Part shown: piece by piece, positions 17,791-27,242 of the stretch | Numbering within the stretch: the first letter of the stretch is position 1 | Layout: every line of letters starts with the position of its first letter | Assembly (NCBI RefSeq): GCF_000577615.1 | Contig: NZ_CBXX010000002.1 | Span: 186,001-250,000, forward strand | Reading direction: 5' to 3' | DNA: 64,000 bases | DNA from: Herbaspirillum sp. RV1423 | GTDB lineage: Bacteria; Pseudomonadota; Gammaproteobacteria; Burkholderiales; Burkholderiaceae_D | The notes under the pieces: model-generated | The model's input: only the letters and a program-made list of their open reading frames with translations | The model's database searches: none | What the model was told of the DNA's origin: nothing | Made by a program: the position numbers and the translations under genes

Positions 17791-19029
17791 ATGAGCAGCA
17801 AACTGAATCAGACAGCCGGGCGCAGGCGCTTCCTGCGCGGCGGCGCCATATTGGGAGCGAGCCTGGCCGCCGGCGCGCGCGCCGAACCGTTGGTGGTCGC
17901 GCCGTGGAGCAAGACGCCGGGCGAGCCGGTCCTGTGGCATCCCTATGGCGAACCGTCGCCGTTCGAAAAAAACGTGGTGCGCCGTTCGCGCGGCCCTGCG
18001 CCGTTACCGGGCGCGAATTCGTCGATGACGCCGCTGCAGGACCTGCACGGCATCATTACGCCGACCGGGCTGGTGTTCGAGCGCCATCATGCCGGCATTC
18101 CGCAAATCGATCCGGAACAGCATCGCCTGGCGGTGCATGGCCTCGTGGAACGTCCGGTCATTTTCACGATGAACGACCTGGTGCGCCTGCCGTCGGTATC
18201 GCGCATCCATTTTCTCGAATGTTCGGGCAACACCGGGCGTGAATGGAAAGGCCCGGGAACGGCCTCGTTGCAATTCAGCCACGGCTTGCTGTCGTGCTGC
18301 GAATGGACTGGCGTGCCGCTGGCGACCGTCCTGGAAGAAGTCGGCGTCAAGCCGGAAGGGGCATGGATACTGGCTGAAGGAGCCGATTCGGCGGGCATGA
18401 CGCGCAGCATCCCGATCGGCAAGGCGTTTGACGACGCCTTGCTGGTATATGCGCAGAACGGTGAACACCTGCGGCCCGAGCATGGGTATCCGCTGCGGCT
18501 GCTTCTGCCCGGTTTTGAGGGCAACATGAGCGTCAAATGGCTGCGCCGCCTCAAGGTGGGACGCGAACCGTTCATGTCGCGCGAGGAAACGTCGAAGTAC
18601 ACCGATTCGCTGCCGGACGGCACGGCGCGCCAATTCACCTTTCTGATGGAGACGAAATCGGTGATTACCTTCCCGGCGCCCGATCATCGTTTGAAGGAAA
18701 GCGGCTTCTACGAAATTTCCGGCCTGGCCTGGACAGGGCGCGGACGCATCAAGCGTGTCGACGTATCGACTGACGGAGGTCGCAACTGGCGCGAGGCGCG
18801 TCTGCAGGAGCCAGTGCTGGATCGTGCACTGACGCGCTTCCGGCTGCCGTGGCGATGGGACGGTGCGCCGGCCGTGCTGCAAAGCCGGGCGCTGGACACG
18901 AGCGGTTTTGTGCAGCCGAGCGGCGCACAACTGGTTGCGGCGCGCGGCTTCGAATCCAACTATCACTTCAATGCCATCCAGAGCTGGAAAGTGGCGAGCG
19001 ACGGAGTCATCACCAATGTCCAGGTGTAG
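17791..19029 (+). CDS. soxC: SoxC-like molybdenum sulfite dehydrogenase, Tat-exported
   Basis: A 412-residue sulfite-oxidase-family protein. The N-terminus has a Tat signal (GRRRFLRGGAILG). The Mo-cofactor Cys lies in FLECSGNTGREWKG (Cys144), the SoxC-type context. The C-terminal Mo-co dimerisation domain follows (RIKRVDVSTDGGRNW). It would oxidise sulfite in the periplasm and pass electrons to the cytochrome encoded next, whose ATG overlaps this gene by 14 bases. The position in a sulfonate operon suggests it removes the toxic sulfite released by desulfonation. An earlier in-frame start exists at 17719, inside the ATPase gene, but the Tat signal fits 17791. No soxXYZAB genes are present. Confidence 0.85.
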   Translation: MSSKLNQTAGRRRFLRGGAILGASLAAGARAEPLVVAPWSKTPGEPVLWHPYGEPSPFEKNVVRRSRGPAPLPGANSSMTPLQDLHGIITPTGLVFERHHAGIPQIDPEQHRLAVHGLVERPVIFTMNDLVRLPSVSRIHFLECSGNTGREWKGPGTASLQFSHGLLSCCEWTGVPLATVLEEVGVKPEGAWILAEGADSAGMTRSIPIGKAFDDALLVYAQNGEHLRPEHGYPLRLLLPGFEGNMSVKWLRRLKVGREPFMSREETSKYTDSLPDGTARQFTFLMETKSVITFPAPDHRLKESGFYEISGLAWTGRGRIKRVDVSTDGGRNWREARLQEPVLDRALTRFRLPWRWDGAPAVLQSRALDTSGFVQPSGAQLVAARGFESNYHFNAIQSWKVASDGVITNVQV

Positions 19030-19600
19030 CGCATCGTCCCTCACTGCGTTTGCGCTTGCACTGCTGTTCAGCATGCAGGTGCAAGCCCAGGTCTATGGCG
19101 TCGGTCATGCGGCAAGCGAGCGCGATCTGGCGGCATGGAATATCGACGTTGCCGCCGACGGCGCGGGCTTGCCCGCCGGCAGCGGCAGCGTGGAAAGCGG
19201 CAAGACCGTCTATGCGCAGCAATGCGCCGCCTGCCACGGCGCCAAAGGCGAGGGCAAGCCGGCCGACCAGTTGGTGGGCGGCAAGGGCACGCTGGCATCG
19301 TCCAATCCGGTCAAGACCATCGGCAGTTTCTGGCCGTACGCTACCACGGTATTCGATTTCATCAACCGCGCGATGCCGTACAACGCACCGCAGAGCCTGA
19401 CGCCGGACGAGGTGTATGCGGTGACCGCCTATCTTCTGCACCTGAACGGCATCGTCGCCGCAGACGCTGTGTTCGATGCGCGCTCGCTGCCCAAGGTACG
19501 CATGCCTAATCGCGACGGCTTCATCGGCGATGGCCGTCCGGACACCAGCAACGTCGCCTGTCAGAGGAATTGCGGCATTCCCGTACGACGCAAGCCTTAA
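19016..19600 (+). CDS. Periplasmic monohaem cytochrome c, electron acceptor of the sulfite dehydrogenase
   Basis: A 194-residue exported c-type cytochrome. The signal peptide is ASSLTAFALALLFSMQVQA; the single haem site is CAACH (Cys70, Cys73, His74), with a Met ligand probably in NRAMPYN. Its start lies inside the 3' end of the sulfite dehydrogenase gene, so the two are translationally coupled and likely form one enzyme. It is shorter than the two-haem SoxD of Paracoccus and has only one CxxCH, so it is closer to the cytochrome partner of a SorAB-type enzyme. Confidence 0.85.
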   Translation: MSRCSASSLTAFALALLFSMQVQAQVYGVGHAASERDLAAWNIDVAADGAGLPAGSGSVESGKTVYAQQCAACHGAKGEGKPADQLVGGKGTLASSNPVKTIGSFWPYATTVFDFINRAMPYNAPQSLTPDEVYAVTAYLLHLNGIVAADAVFDARSLPKVRMPNRDGFIGDGRPDTSNVACQRNCGIPVRRKP

Positions 19601-19635
19601 ACCCCCAACCAGTCATTTTCGTGAAGGAGAACAAG

Positions 19636-20559
19636 ATGTCCGAAGCATTGCTCGATCTGCATCCCGTCGCCGGCCGCATCGGCGCTGAAATCCGCGACGT
19701 GCGCCTGTCCGGCGACCTCGGCCGGGAGACGTTCCGCGCCATCCGCCAGGCGCTGCTGAAGTACAAGGTTTTGTTTTTCCGGGGGCAGCAGCACCTCGAC
19801 GATTCTGGCCAGGAAGCCTTCGGGAAGCTGTGGGGCGAACTGGTGGCGCATCCGACAGTGCCGGTGCGCGACGGCACCGACTATCTGCTGGAGCTGGATT
19901 CGGTGCACGGCGGACGCGCCAATTCGTGGCATACCGACGTCACCTTCGACCTGGCGTATCCGCAGGCGTCGATCCTGCGCGCGGTGGTGATCCCGCAGGC
20001 GGGCGGCGACACCGTCTGGGCCAATACGGCGCAAGCGTATCTCGACTTACCGCCGGCCTTGCGCCAACTGGCCGACAGCCTGCGGGCGCTGCACACCAAC
20101 GACTACGATTACGCCGCGCGTTTCAATGTCGACGATGCAGGCTTGAAGCGCTATCGCGAAATCTTCACCTCGACCATCTATGAAACCGAGCATCCGGTGG
20201 TGCGCGTGCATCCGGAGACCGGCGAGCGCACGCTGGTGCTGGGACATTTCGTGAAGAAGCTGCTCGGTTACCCGACCGGCGATTCCGATCATTTGCTGCA
20301 ACTGCTCGGGAGTTATGTCACGCGTCTCGAAAACACCGTGCGTTGGCGCTGGTCCGTCGGCGACATCGCGATCTGGGACAATCGCGCTACCCAGCATTAT
20401 GCGATCAATGACTACGGCGACCAGCACCGCGTGGTGCGGCGCGTGACGATTGCGGGCGACGTGCCGGTCGGCGTCGACGGACGTCGCAGCGTATCGCGCA
20501 ATGTACAAGACAAGGTGCGCACGACTGCGGCCATTTCCAGCGTGGCGGTGGCGTCATGA
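19636..20559 (+). CDS. TauD/TfdA-family 2-oxoglutarate dioxygenase
   Basis: A 307-residue Fe(II)/2-oxoglutarate dioxygenase starting at 19636 with AAGGAG seven bases upstream. The iron ligands are His99 and Asp101 (NSWHTDVTF) and His254 (NRATQHYA); the Arg that binds 2-oxoglutarate is in QHRVVRRVT. Family members hydroxylate taurine, other alkylsulfonates, or phenoxyacetates so that sulfite or an aldehyde is released. The operon context favours a sulfonate or sulfate ester. It overlaps the following monooxygenase gene by four bases (ATGA). Confidence 0.88.
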   Translation: MSEALLDLHPVAGRIGAEIRDVRLSGDLGRETFRAIRQALLKYKVLFFRGQQHLDDSGQEAFGKLWGELVAHPTVPVRDGTDYLLELDSVHGGRANSWHTDVTFDLAYPQASILRAVVIPQAGGDTVWANTAQAYLDLPPALRQLADSLRALHTNDYDYAARFNVDDAGLKRYREIFTSTIYETEHPVVRVHPETGERTLVLGHFVKKLLGYPTGDSDHLLQLLGSYVTRLENTVRWRWSVGDIAIWDNRATQHYAINDYGDQHRVVRRVTIAGDVPVGVDGRRSVSRNVQDKVRTTAAISSVAVAS

Positions 20560-21923
20560 GCGGCCCGAAGAAACAACTGAAGCTGGGCGCCTTCGTGCAG
20601 GCCACCGGGCATCATGTCGCCGGCTGGCGCCATCCGCGCTCGCAACCCGACGCCGGACAGAATATCGCGCATTACAGGCAGATTGCGCAGACCGCCGAGC
20701 GCGCCAAGTTCGACGCCTTGTTCCTGGCCGACGGCGTGGCGATTCGTTCGCACGATGCCGAAACTCTGCACCTGACTTCGCGCGCCGCGACTTTTGAGCC
20801 CCTGACCTTGCTGTCGGCGCTGTCGCAGGCAACCGAATATATCGGACTGGTGGCAACCGTCTCGACCACCTATAACGAGCCCTATCATGTGGCGCGCAAG
20901 TTTGCTTCGCTCGACCATCTGAGCAACGGCCGTGCCGGTTGGAACGTGGTGACGTCGTGGTCGGAGTCGGAAGCGCATAACTTCAACCTGGACAAGCATC
21001 CGGAGCATGGCGCACGCTACGAGCGCGCCGAAGAGTTCGTCGATGTGGTGCGCGGCTTGTGGGATAGCTGGGAGGATGACGCCTTCCGTTTCGACCAGGC
21101 CGAGGGTGTGCATTTCGACAGCAGCAAGCTGCATGCCATCCATCACAAGGGTAAGCATTTCTCGGTGCGCGGTCCGCTTAACGTGGCGCGGCCGGTGCAG
21201 GGACATCCGGTGGTGGTGCAGGCCGGTTCTTCGGAGCCGGGGCAGGAGTTGGCGGCGCGCACGGCGGAAGTCATTTTTACCGCCCAGCAGTCGCTGCAGG
21301 ACGCACAGCGTTTTTACAGCGGCCTGAAGTCGCGCCTGGACAAATACGGGCGCCATCCGGACGAACTGAAGATCATGCCGGGCGTGTTCCCGGTGGTCGG
21401 CCGCAGCGAGAGCGAGGCGCAGGAGAAATTCGAAGAACTGCAATCGCTGATCCACCCGGCCGTCGGCTTGTCGCTGCTGCAGCAGCATCTGGGCGGCGTG
21501 GACTTGTCCGGCTATCCGCTCGACGGTCCCTTGCCGGACAACCTGCAGGAGCCGAACGGCACCAAGAGCCGCTTCCAGTTGGTGACGGCGTTGGCGCGGC
21601 GCGAGAACCTCAGCATCCGCCAACTGTATTTACGGGTGGCGACGGCGCGCGGACACTGGTCGATCTACGGCACCCCGGAAAGCATCGTCGACCGTCTGGA
21701 GGACTGGTTCCTCCACGGCGGCGCCGACGGTTTCAACATCATGCCGCCGACCTTGCCGGGCGGACTGGATGATTTCGTCGAACTGGTGCTTCCAGAGTTG
21801 CGCCGACGCGGTTTGTTCCGCACCGAGTATGAGGGTAGGACCTTGCGCGAAAATCTCGGACTGGCGCGGCCGGCGCACAAGATCTACCGGCAGGGTGGCG
21901 ACGTGTTCGACCGGGTGGCGTAA
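20556..21923 (+). CDS. FMN-dependent NtaA/SnaA/DszA-family monooxygenase
   Basis: A 455-residue class C flavin monooxygenase. It has the bacterial-luciferase-like barrel of the NtaA/DszA branch: RAKFDALFLADG, GLVATVSTTYNEPYHVARKFASLDHLS and GRAGWNVVTSW near the start, and a PVVVQAGSSEPGQELAA segment in the middle. It needs reduced FMN from a separate reductase; no ssuE-like gene is in this operon. DszA relatives cleave sulfones and sulfonates, which fits the neighbours. Last gene of the operon, followed by a strong hairpin. Confidence 0.87.
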   Translation: MSGPKKQLKLGAFVQATGHHVAGWRHPRSQPDAGQNIAHYRQIAQTAERAKFDALFLADGVAIRSHDAETLHLTSRAATFEPLTLLSALSQATEYIGLVATVSTTYNEPYHVARKFASLDHLSNGRAGWNVVTSWSESEAHNFNLDKHPEHGARYERAEEFVDVVRGLWDSWEDDAFRFDQAEGVHFDSSKLHAIHHKGKHFSVRGPLNVARPVQGHPVVVQAGSSEPGQELAARTAEVIFTAQQSLQDAQRFYSGLKSRLDKYGRHPDELKIMPGVFPVVGRSESEAQEKFEELQSLIHPAVGLSLLQQHLGGVDLSGYPLDGPLPDNLQEPNGTKSRFQLVTALARRENLSIRQLYLRVATARGHWSIYGTPESIVDRLEDWFLHGGADGFNIMPPTLPGGLDDFVELVLPELRRRGLFRTEYEGRTLRENLGLARPAHKIYRQGGDVFDRVA

Positions 21924-21947
21924 GCAGATTCCCGGGAAGCAAAGAAA

Positions 21948-21980
21948 AACGGCCTGGCATGCATACGCAGCCAGGCCGTT
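21948..21980 (-). terminator. Strong hairpin terminator between converging operons
   Basis: Perfect 11-base arms AACGGCCTGGC (21948-21958) and GCCAGGCCGTT (21970-21980) with an 11-base loop. On the minus strand the hairpin is followed by TTTTCTTT, so it is a good terminator for the MHS transporter gene. It may also stop the rightward sulfonate operon. Confidence 0.85.
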
Positions 21981-21999
21981 CTCATTGATGCCTGCAGGA

Positions 22000-23346
22000 T
22001 CAGCGAATGTCCAGCGCGCGATTGACGCTCAGCGCCGCCAGCGAGCAGACCGCGCCCGACAGCAGGTAAATGCTGACATACGCCAGGCCGAAATGCGCCG
22101 ACAGGCCCAACGCCACCAGCGGCGCAAAACCTGCGCCGACCAGCCAGGCCAGATCGGAAGTGAGCGCCGCGCCGGTGTAGCGGTATTTGCTCGGGAAGTT
22201 GGCCGTCACTGCACCGGCAGCCTGGCCGTACGACAGGCCGAGCAAGGCGAAGCCGATCAGGATGAAGGTGTCCTGGCCGGTATCGCCGCCGTTCATCAAG
22301 GTCGGCACGAAGCCGCTCAGCACTGCGATCATCACCGCCAGGGCGCCTAGCGTGGTGCGGCGGCCGAAGCGATCGGCGATCGGGCCGGACAGCACGATGC
22401 CGACCATCATCAGCACGGCGCCGAACACCTGCACCATCAGGAAGTCGCTCATCGAGCGCATCGAATACAGTGAAATCCACGACAGCGGGAACACCGACAC
22501 CAGATGGAACAGCGCATAGCTGGCCAGCGCGGCGAGGGCGCCGATGATCAGGTTGCGTCCCTGGGTACGGGTGATCTCGATGACGCCGGTCGGTTCCAGT
22601 TCGCGCTCTTCCAGCAGGCTCGAATACTCTTCCGAGGCAACCAGGCGCAGACGGGCGAACAGCGCCACGACGTTGATGGCGAATGCCACATAGAACGGAT
22701 AGCGCCAGCCCCAGTCGAGGAAGTCCTCATTGCTCAGATTGCCGATCAGATAGGCGAAAACCAGCCCGGCGACGATAAAGCCGACCGGCGCGCCCAACTG
22801 ACCCAGCATGGCGTACCAGCCGCGCTTGTTCTTGGGCACGTTCAGCGCGAGCAGCGACGGCAGGCCGTCCCAGGATCCGCCCAGCGCCAGTCCCTGGCCG
22901 ATGCGCAGGACGGCCAGCAGGACGATGGCGGTGAAGCCGAGGTGATCATAGGTTGGCAGGAAGGCAATGCCCGCCGTGGACAGACCCAGCAGGAAAAGGG
23001 CCAGCGTCAGTTTGACTTCGCGCCCGAGCTTCTTCTGGATTGCCATGAAGAGGACGGTGCCGAACGGCCGCGCGAGGAAGGCAAAGGAAAAGATGGTGAA
23101 GGCATAGAGCGTGCCTTCGAGGCGTTGTTCAAATGGAAAGAAGATTGTGGGAAAAACCAACACCGAGGCTATGGCATACACGAAGAAATCGAAGTATTCT
23201 GAAGCCCTTCCGATGACCACGCCGATTGCAATATCGCCTGGCGCAATCGCCGGATGATCAGATTTGGCATTATCAGAACCACCGACAGGCGTATTTCCGG
23301 AAAATTTACCAGGAAGTTCAGGGTGATGAATATGAGTGCTGGCCAT
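22000..23346 (-). CDS. MHS-family (metabolite:H+ symporter) MFS transporter
   Basis: About 448 residues with 12 predicted membrane helices. The first helix region reads RASEYFDFFVYAIASV and the following loop ARPFGTVLFMAIQKKLGR, both characteristic of MHS permeases (ProP, ShiA, KgtP). It would import an organic acid, osmolyte or aromatic compound with protons. The His-rich cytoplasmic N-terminus (MASTHIHHPELPG) is unusual but has no clear role. Another ATG lies six bases upstream. It is divergent from cyoA; the shared upstream region holds several dyads. Confidence 0.87.
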   Translation of the reverse strand: MASTHIHHPELPGKFSGNTPVGGSDNAKSDHPAIAPGDIAIGVVIGRASEYFDFFVYAIASVLVFPTIFFPFEQRLEGTLYAFTIFSFAFLARPFGTVLFMAIQKKLGREVKLTLALFLLGLSTAGIAFLPTYDHLGFTAIVLLAVLRIGQGLALGGSWDGLPSLLALNVPKNKRGWYAMLGQLGAPVGFIVAGLVFAYLIGNLSNEDFLDWGWRYPFYVAFAINVVALFARLRLVASEEYSSLLEERELEPTGVIEITRTQGRNLIIGALAALASYALFHLVSVFPLSWISLYSMRSMSDFLMVQVFGAVLMMVGIVLSGPIADRFGRRTTLGALAVMIAVLSGFVPTLMNGGDTGQDTFILIGFALLGLSYGQAAGAVTANFPSKYRYTGAALTSDLAWLVGAGFAPLVALGLSAHFGLAYVSIYLLSGAVCSLAALSVNRALDIR

Positions 23347-23419
23347 GATCATTGTCTCTCTTTCTTGATTCGGTCTGTGACGCCGCTACGTTCCGCGCAG
23401 GCATTGCCGATTTTTGTTG

Positions 23420-23451
23420 TTGTCCCGACATCAGGGTGGGACAAATTGTCC
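23420..23451. promoter_or_regulatory. Cluster of TTGTCC dyads between the MHS transporter and cyoA
   Basis: TTGTCCC (23420-23426) and GGGACAA (23438-23444) form a perfect dyad with an 11-base spacer. The second half also forms a perfect dyad with the next bases, GGACAAATTGTCC (23439-23451). Three linked half-sites in a 170-base divergent region suggest a repressor operator. The regulator is unknown. Confidence 0.5.
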
Positions 23452-23518
23452 AATCGCCAATGCTTAACGGTAAGTGTACATTAGCATGATTTGCTAGCTC
23501 CGACTGGACTTTCCCTGC

Positions 23519-24514
23519 ATGTTTTCACACCTCATTCGCCGCGGACTCGTTTTCCTGGCTGCAATTTTGTTGGCTGGTTGCAACACGGTTGTCCTGAATC
23601 CTTCGGGAGACATCGCCAACCAGCAAGGCCGGCTCATCGTCATTTCGACCATCCTGATGTTGCTGATCATCGTCCCGGTGATTGCGTTGACGATCCTTTT
23701 TGCCTGGCGCTATCGCAAGAACAATACCGCCGCGCGCTACGAACCCGACTGGGACCATTCGACCCAGCTCGAACTCGTGATCTGGGGCGTGCCGCTGCTG
23801 ATCATCATCGCGCTCGGCCTGCTGACCTGGATCAGCACCCATACGCTGGACCCGTACCGCAAGCTGTCGCGCCTCGACGCGCAGCGTCCCATTCCTGAAA
23901 ACGTCAAGCCGTTGACCGTCGAAGTCGTCGCGCTGGACTGGAAATGGCTGTTCATCTATCCGGAGCAGGGCATCGCCACGGTCAATGAAATGGCCGCGCC
24001 GGTCGATGTACCCATCGAGTTCAAGATTACTGCTTCCACGGTGATGAATTCGTTTTATATCCCCGCGCTGGCAGGGCAGATTTACGCGATGCCGGGCATG
24101 CAGACCAAGCTCAATGCCGTCATCAACAAGCCGGGCGAATTCGAAGGCTTCTCGGCCAACTACAGCGGCGCCGGTTTCTCGGACATGCGCTTCAAGTTCC
24201 ATGGCGTGAGCAATGAAGACTTCGACGCCTGGGTCAAGAAGGTCAAATCCGGCGGCGGCGCCCTCAAGCGCACCGAATACCTGGCGCTGGAAAAGCCGAG
24301 CATCAAGGACCCGGTGCAGCACTTCAACGCCGTCGACGGCACGCTGTTCCACGCGATCCTGAACCGTTGCGTCGCCGAAGGCCAGGTCTGCATGGACAAG
24401 CAGATGATGACCGACAAGAACGTCAAGGATGAAGCCACGGGCGCAAAAGAGGGCGCAGCCAAAGACGCGCCCCAGGAAGTCGCCCAGGCCGGCGGCCAGC
24501 ACCACCATGAATAA
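23519..24514 (+). CDS. cyoA: Cytochrome bo3 ubiquinol oxidase subunit II
   Basis: A 331-residue lipoprotein with lipobox LLAGC (Cys21), two membrane helices (about residues 38-60 and 80-105) and a periplasmic cupredoxin domain (LDWKWLFIYPEQGIATVNE). The Cu-A Cys ligands of cytochrome c oxidases are absent, as expected for a quinol oxidase. The C-terminus is extended, charged and His-rich. It is the first gene of cyoABCD and its stop overlaps a 33-codon reading frame that fills the gap to cyoB. Confidence 0.93.
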   Translation: MFSHLIRRGLVFLAAILLAGCNTVVLNPSGDIANQQGRLIVISTILMLLIIVPVIALTILFAWRYRKNNTAARYEPDWDHSTQLELVIWGVPLLIIIALGLLTWISTHTLDPYRKLSRLDAQRPIPENVKPLTVEVVALDWKWLFIYPEQGIATVNEMAAPVDVPIEFKITASTVMNSFYIPALAGQIYAMPGMQTKLNAVINKPGEFEGFSANYSGAGFSDMRFKFHGVSNEDFDAWVKKVKSGGGALKRTEYLALEKPSIKDPVQHFNAVDGTLFHAILNRCVAEGQVCMDKQMMTDKNVKDEATGAKEGAAKDAPQEVAQAGGQHHHE

Positions 24515-24608
24515 TCAATCGAAAGAACTGCCGGCAGCAGCGATGCAAGCGGCCGGCGGAGGCGCCCTGCAATATGGCGCCGCGACCTTCTTTTTCAGCG
24601 GAAAGTAA
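24507..24608 (+). CDS. Possible 33-residue peptide between cyoA and cyoB
   Basis: An ATG at 24507 inside the last codons of cyoA (ATGAATAA overlap) opens a frame that runs exactly to a TAA at 24606-24608, two bases before the cyoB ATG. The product begins [17 protein letters not shown] and ends ATFFFSGK. The cyoB ribosome site (GCGGAAAG) lies inside its last codons. It may be a leader that couples cyoB translation to cyoA, or a small oxidase-associated peptide. There is no protein-level evidence. Confidence 0.4.
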   Translation: MNNQSKELPAAAMQAAGGGALQYGAATFFFSGK

Positions 24609-24610
24609 CG

Positions 24611-26614
24611 ATGCTAGACCAAATTGACATGACCAAGCTGATCTTCGGCCGTCTGAGCTGGGACGCGATTCCCTTTCATGAACCCATCCTGCTGATAACA
24701 TTCATCGGCGTGCTGATCGGCGGCGTCGCCGTGCTCGGCGGCATTACCTATTTCCGCCTGTGGGGCACATTGTGGCGCGACTGGATCACCAGCATCGACC
24801 ACAAGAAAATCGGCATCATGTATGTCATCCTCGGCATCGTCATGCTGTTGCGCGGTTTTGCCGATGCGCTGATGATGCGCGCCCAGCAGGCGCTGTCCTT
24901 CGGCGATTCGGTCGGATTCCTGCCGCCGCATCACTACGACCAGGTCTTCACCGCCCACGGCGTGATCATGATCTTCTTCGTCGCGATGCCGCTGGTGACC
25001 GGACTGATGAACTATGTCGTGCCGCTGCAGATCGGCGCGCGCGACGTGGCGTTCCCGTTCCTGAACAACTTCAGTTTCTGGATGACGACATTCGGCGCCG
25101 GCCTGGTCATGGCGTCGCTGTTCGTCGGCGAATTCGCGCGTACCGGCTGGCTGGCCTATCCGCCTTTGTCGGGCATCCTCGGCAGTCCTGATGTGGGGGT
25201 GGACTATTACATATGGTCATTGCAGATTGCCGGGGTAGGGACGCTGCTGTCAGGCATCAACCTGATCGCGACCATCGTCAAGATGCGCGCGCCCGGCATG
25301 AACATGATGAAGATGCCCGTTTTCACCTGGACCGCGCTGTGCACCAACGTGCTGATCGTTGCGGCTTTCCCGATCCTGACCGCGGTTCTCGGCATGCTGT
25401 CCCTGGACCGCCTGGCCGGCACCAACTTCTTCACCAACGATCTCGGCGGCAACGCCATGATGTACGTGAACCTGATCTGGATCTGGGGCCATCCCGAGGT
25501 CTACATCCTGGTGCTGCCGGCGTTCGGCATTTTCTCGGAAGTGGTTTCCACGTTCTGCGGCAAGCGCCTGTTCGGCTACACCTCGATGGTGTATGCAACC
25601 ATCGTGATCACCATCCTGTCCTACCTGGTCTGGCTGCATCACTTTTTCACCATGGGTTCGGGCGCGAGCGTCAATTCGTTCTTCGGCATCACCACGATGA
25701 TCATCTCGATCCCGACCGGCGCCAAGATCTTCAATTGGCTGTTCACCATGTACCGTGGCCGTATCCGCTTCGAGCTGCCCATGCTGTGGACGGTCGGCTT
25801 CATGATCACCTTCGTGATCGGCGGCATGACCGGCGTGCTGCTGGCCGTGCCTCCCGCCGACTTCGTGCTGCATAACAGCCTGTTCCTGATCGCCCACTTC
25901 CACAACGTGATCATCGGCGGCGTGCTGTTCGGCATGTTTGCGGGCATCAATTACTGGTTCCCGAAGGCCTTCGGCTACAAACTGGACGATTTCTGGGGCC
26001 GTTGCTGCTTCTGGTTCTGGCTGATCGGTTTCTGGGTCGCGTTTACGCCGCTGTATATCCTCGGATTCATGGGCGTGACGCGCCGCATGAGCCATTTCGA
26101 AGATCCTTCGCTGCAGATCTGGTTCCAGATTGCTGCCGTGGGCGCCGTGCTGGTTGCGCTGGGCATTGCATCGTTCATCATCCAACTGGTGGTCAGCTAC
26201 CTGCGCCGCGACGAGCTGCGCGACACTACCGGCGATCCATGGGGCGCCCGTACGCTGGAATGGTCGACGTCGTCGCCGCCGCCGGACTACAACTTCGCTT
26301 TCACGCCGCGCGTGCATGACAACGATGCCTGGGCCGACATGAAAGCCAACGGCTACGTCCGTCCGAAAGAAGGTTTCGTACCCATCCACATGCCGAAGAA
26401 CACCGGCGCAGGCTTTATCATCGCCGCCCTGAGCGCCGTGATCGGCTTCGCCCTGATCTGGCAGATGTGGCTGCTGGCCGGCGCCGGTTTCATCGCCATC
26501 ATGGCCGCGATCATCACACATACTTTCAATTACAAACGCGATTACTACATCCCGGCCGACGACGTCGTCCGTGTTGAAGCCAACCGCACACGCTTGCTGG
26601 ATAGCCATGTCTGA
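24611..26614 (+). CDS. cyoB: Cytochrome bo3 ubiquinol oxidase subunit I
   Basis: A 667-residue haem-copper oxidase core, close to the E. coli length. Low-spin haem and Cu-B ligands are visible: His in [11 protein letters not shown], the His/Tyr pair in [14 protein letters not shown], the HH in WLHHFFTMG, and both His in [12 protein letters not shown]. The K-channel Lys lies in PTGAKIFNW. It reduces oxygen to water with quinol electrons and pumps protons. It overlaps cyoC by eight bases. Confidence 0.96.
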   Translation: MLDQIDMTKLIFGRLSWDAIPFHEPILLITFIGVLIGGVAVLGGITYFRLWGTLWRDWITSIDHKKIGIMYVILGIVMLLRGFADALMMRAQQALSFGDSVGFLPPHHYDQVFTAHGVIMIFFVAMPLVTGLMNYVVPLQIGARDVAFPFLNNFSFWMTTFGAGLVMASLFVGEFARTGWLAYPPLSGILGSPDVGVDYYIWSLQIAGVGTLLSGINLIATIVKMRAPGMNMMKMPVFTWTALCTNVLIVAAFPILTAVLGMLSLDRLAGTNFFTNDLGGNAMMYVNLIWIWGHPEVYILVLPAFGIFSEVVSTFCGKRLFGYTSMVYATIVITILSYLVWLHHFFTMGSGASVNSFFGITTMIISIPTGAKIFNWLFTMYRGRIRFELPMLWTVGFMITFVIGGMTGVLLAVPPADFVLHNSLFLIAHFHNVIIGGVLFGMFAGINYWFPKAFGYKLDDFWGRCCFWFWLIGFWVAFTPLYILGFMGVTRRMSHFEDPSLQIWFQIAAVGAVLVALGIASFIIQLVVSYLRRDELRDTTGDPWGARTLEWSTSSPPPDYNFAFTPRVHDNDAWADMKANGYVRPKEGFVPIHMPKNTGAGFIIAALSAVIGFALIWQMWLLAGAGFIAIMAAIITHTFNYKRDYYIPADDVVRVEANRTRLLDSHV

Positions 26615-27242
26615 GATTTCCACTTCCTCCGCCGCCACCATGGGCGCAGCGCCAAGCTCGCGTTATTACGTCAAGGAACATCATCCCGAAAACGGCACCT
26701 TGCTGGGTTTCTGGATGTACCTGATGAGCGACTGCCTGATCTTCGCCTGCCTGTTCGCTACCTATGCCGTGCTGGGCCGCAACTATGCGGGCGGTCCGAC
26801 TGGCGCCGAGTTGTTCGACCTGCCTCTCGTGGCGATCAACACTTCCTTGCTGCTGCTGTCGTCGATCACGTACGGCTTCGCCATGCTGGAAATGCAAAAG
26901 AAGAAGGTCAGGACCACGCTGATCTGGCTGGCCGTCACAGGCTTGTTCGGCGCCGGCTTCATCTATCTGGAACTGTATGAGTTCGTGCACCTGATCCATG
27001 AAGGCGCGGGTCCGCAACGCAGCGGTTTCCTGACGTCGTTCTTCGCGCTGGTCGCAACGCACGGCCTGCACGTCACATTCGGCATCGTCTGGCTGATCAC
27101 GCTGATGTTCCAGGTCGGCAAGCATGGCCTGACGCCTGAAAACGGCCGTCGCCTGATGTGCCTGTCGATGTTCTGGCACTTTTTGGACGTGGTCTGGATC
27201 GGCGTTTTCACCTTTGTTTATCTGATGGGAGTCCTGCCATGA
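26607..27242 (+). CDS. cyoC: Cytochrome bo3 ubiquinol oxidase subunit III
   Basis: A 211-residue membrane protein with five helices, starting at the ATG at 26607 inside the end of cyoB. It has the heme-copper oxidase subunit III pattern: [27 protein letters not shown] in parts, [23 protein letters not shown] and [16 protein letters not shown]. It stabilises the core and its stop overlaps the cyoD start (ATGA). Confidence 0.94.
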   Translation: MSEISTSSAATMGAAPSSRYYVKEHHPENGTLLGFWMYLMSDCLIFACLFATYAVLGRNYAGGPTGAELFDLPLVAINTSLLLLSSITYGFAMLEMQKKKVRTTLIWLAVTGLFGAGFIYLELYEFVHLIHEGAGPQRSGFLTSFFALVATHGLHVTFGIVWLITLMFQVGKHGLTPENGRRLMCLSMFWHFLDVVWIGVFTFVYLMGVLP

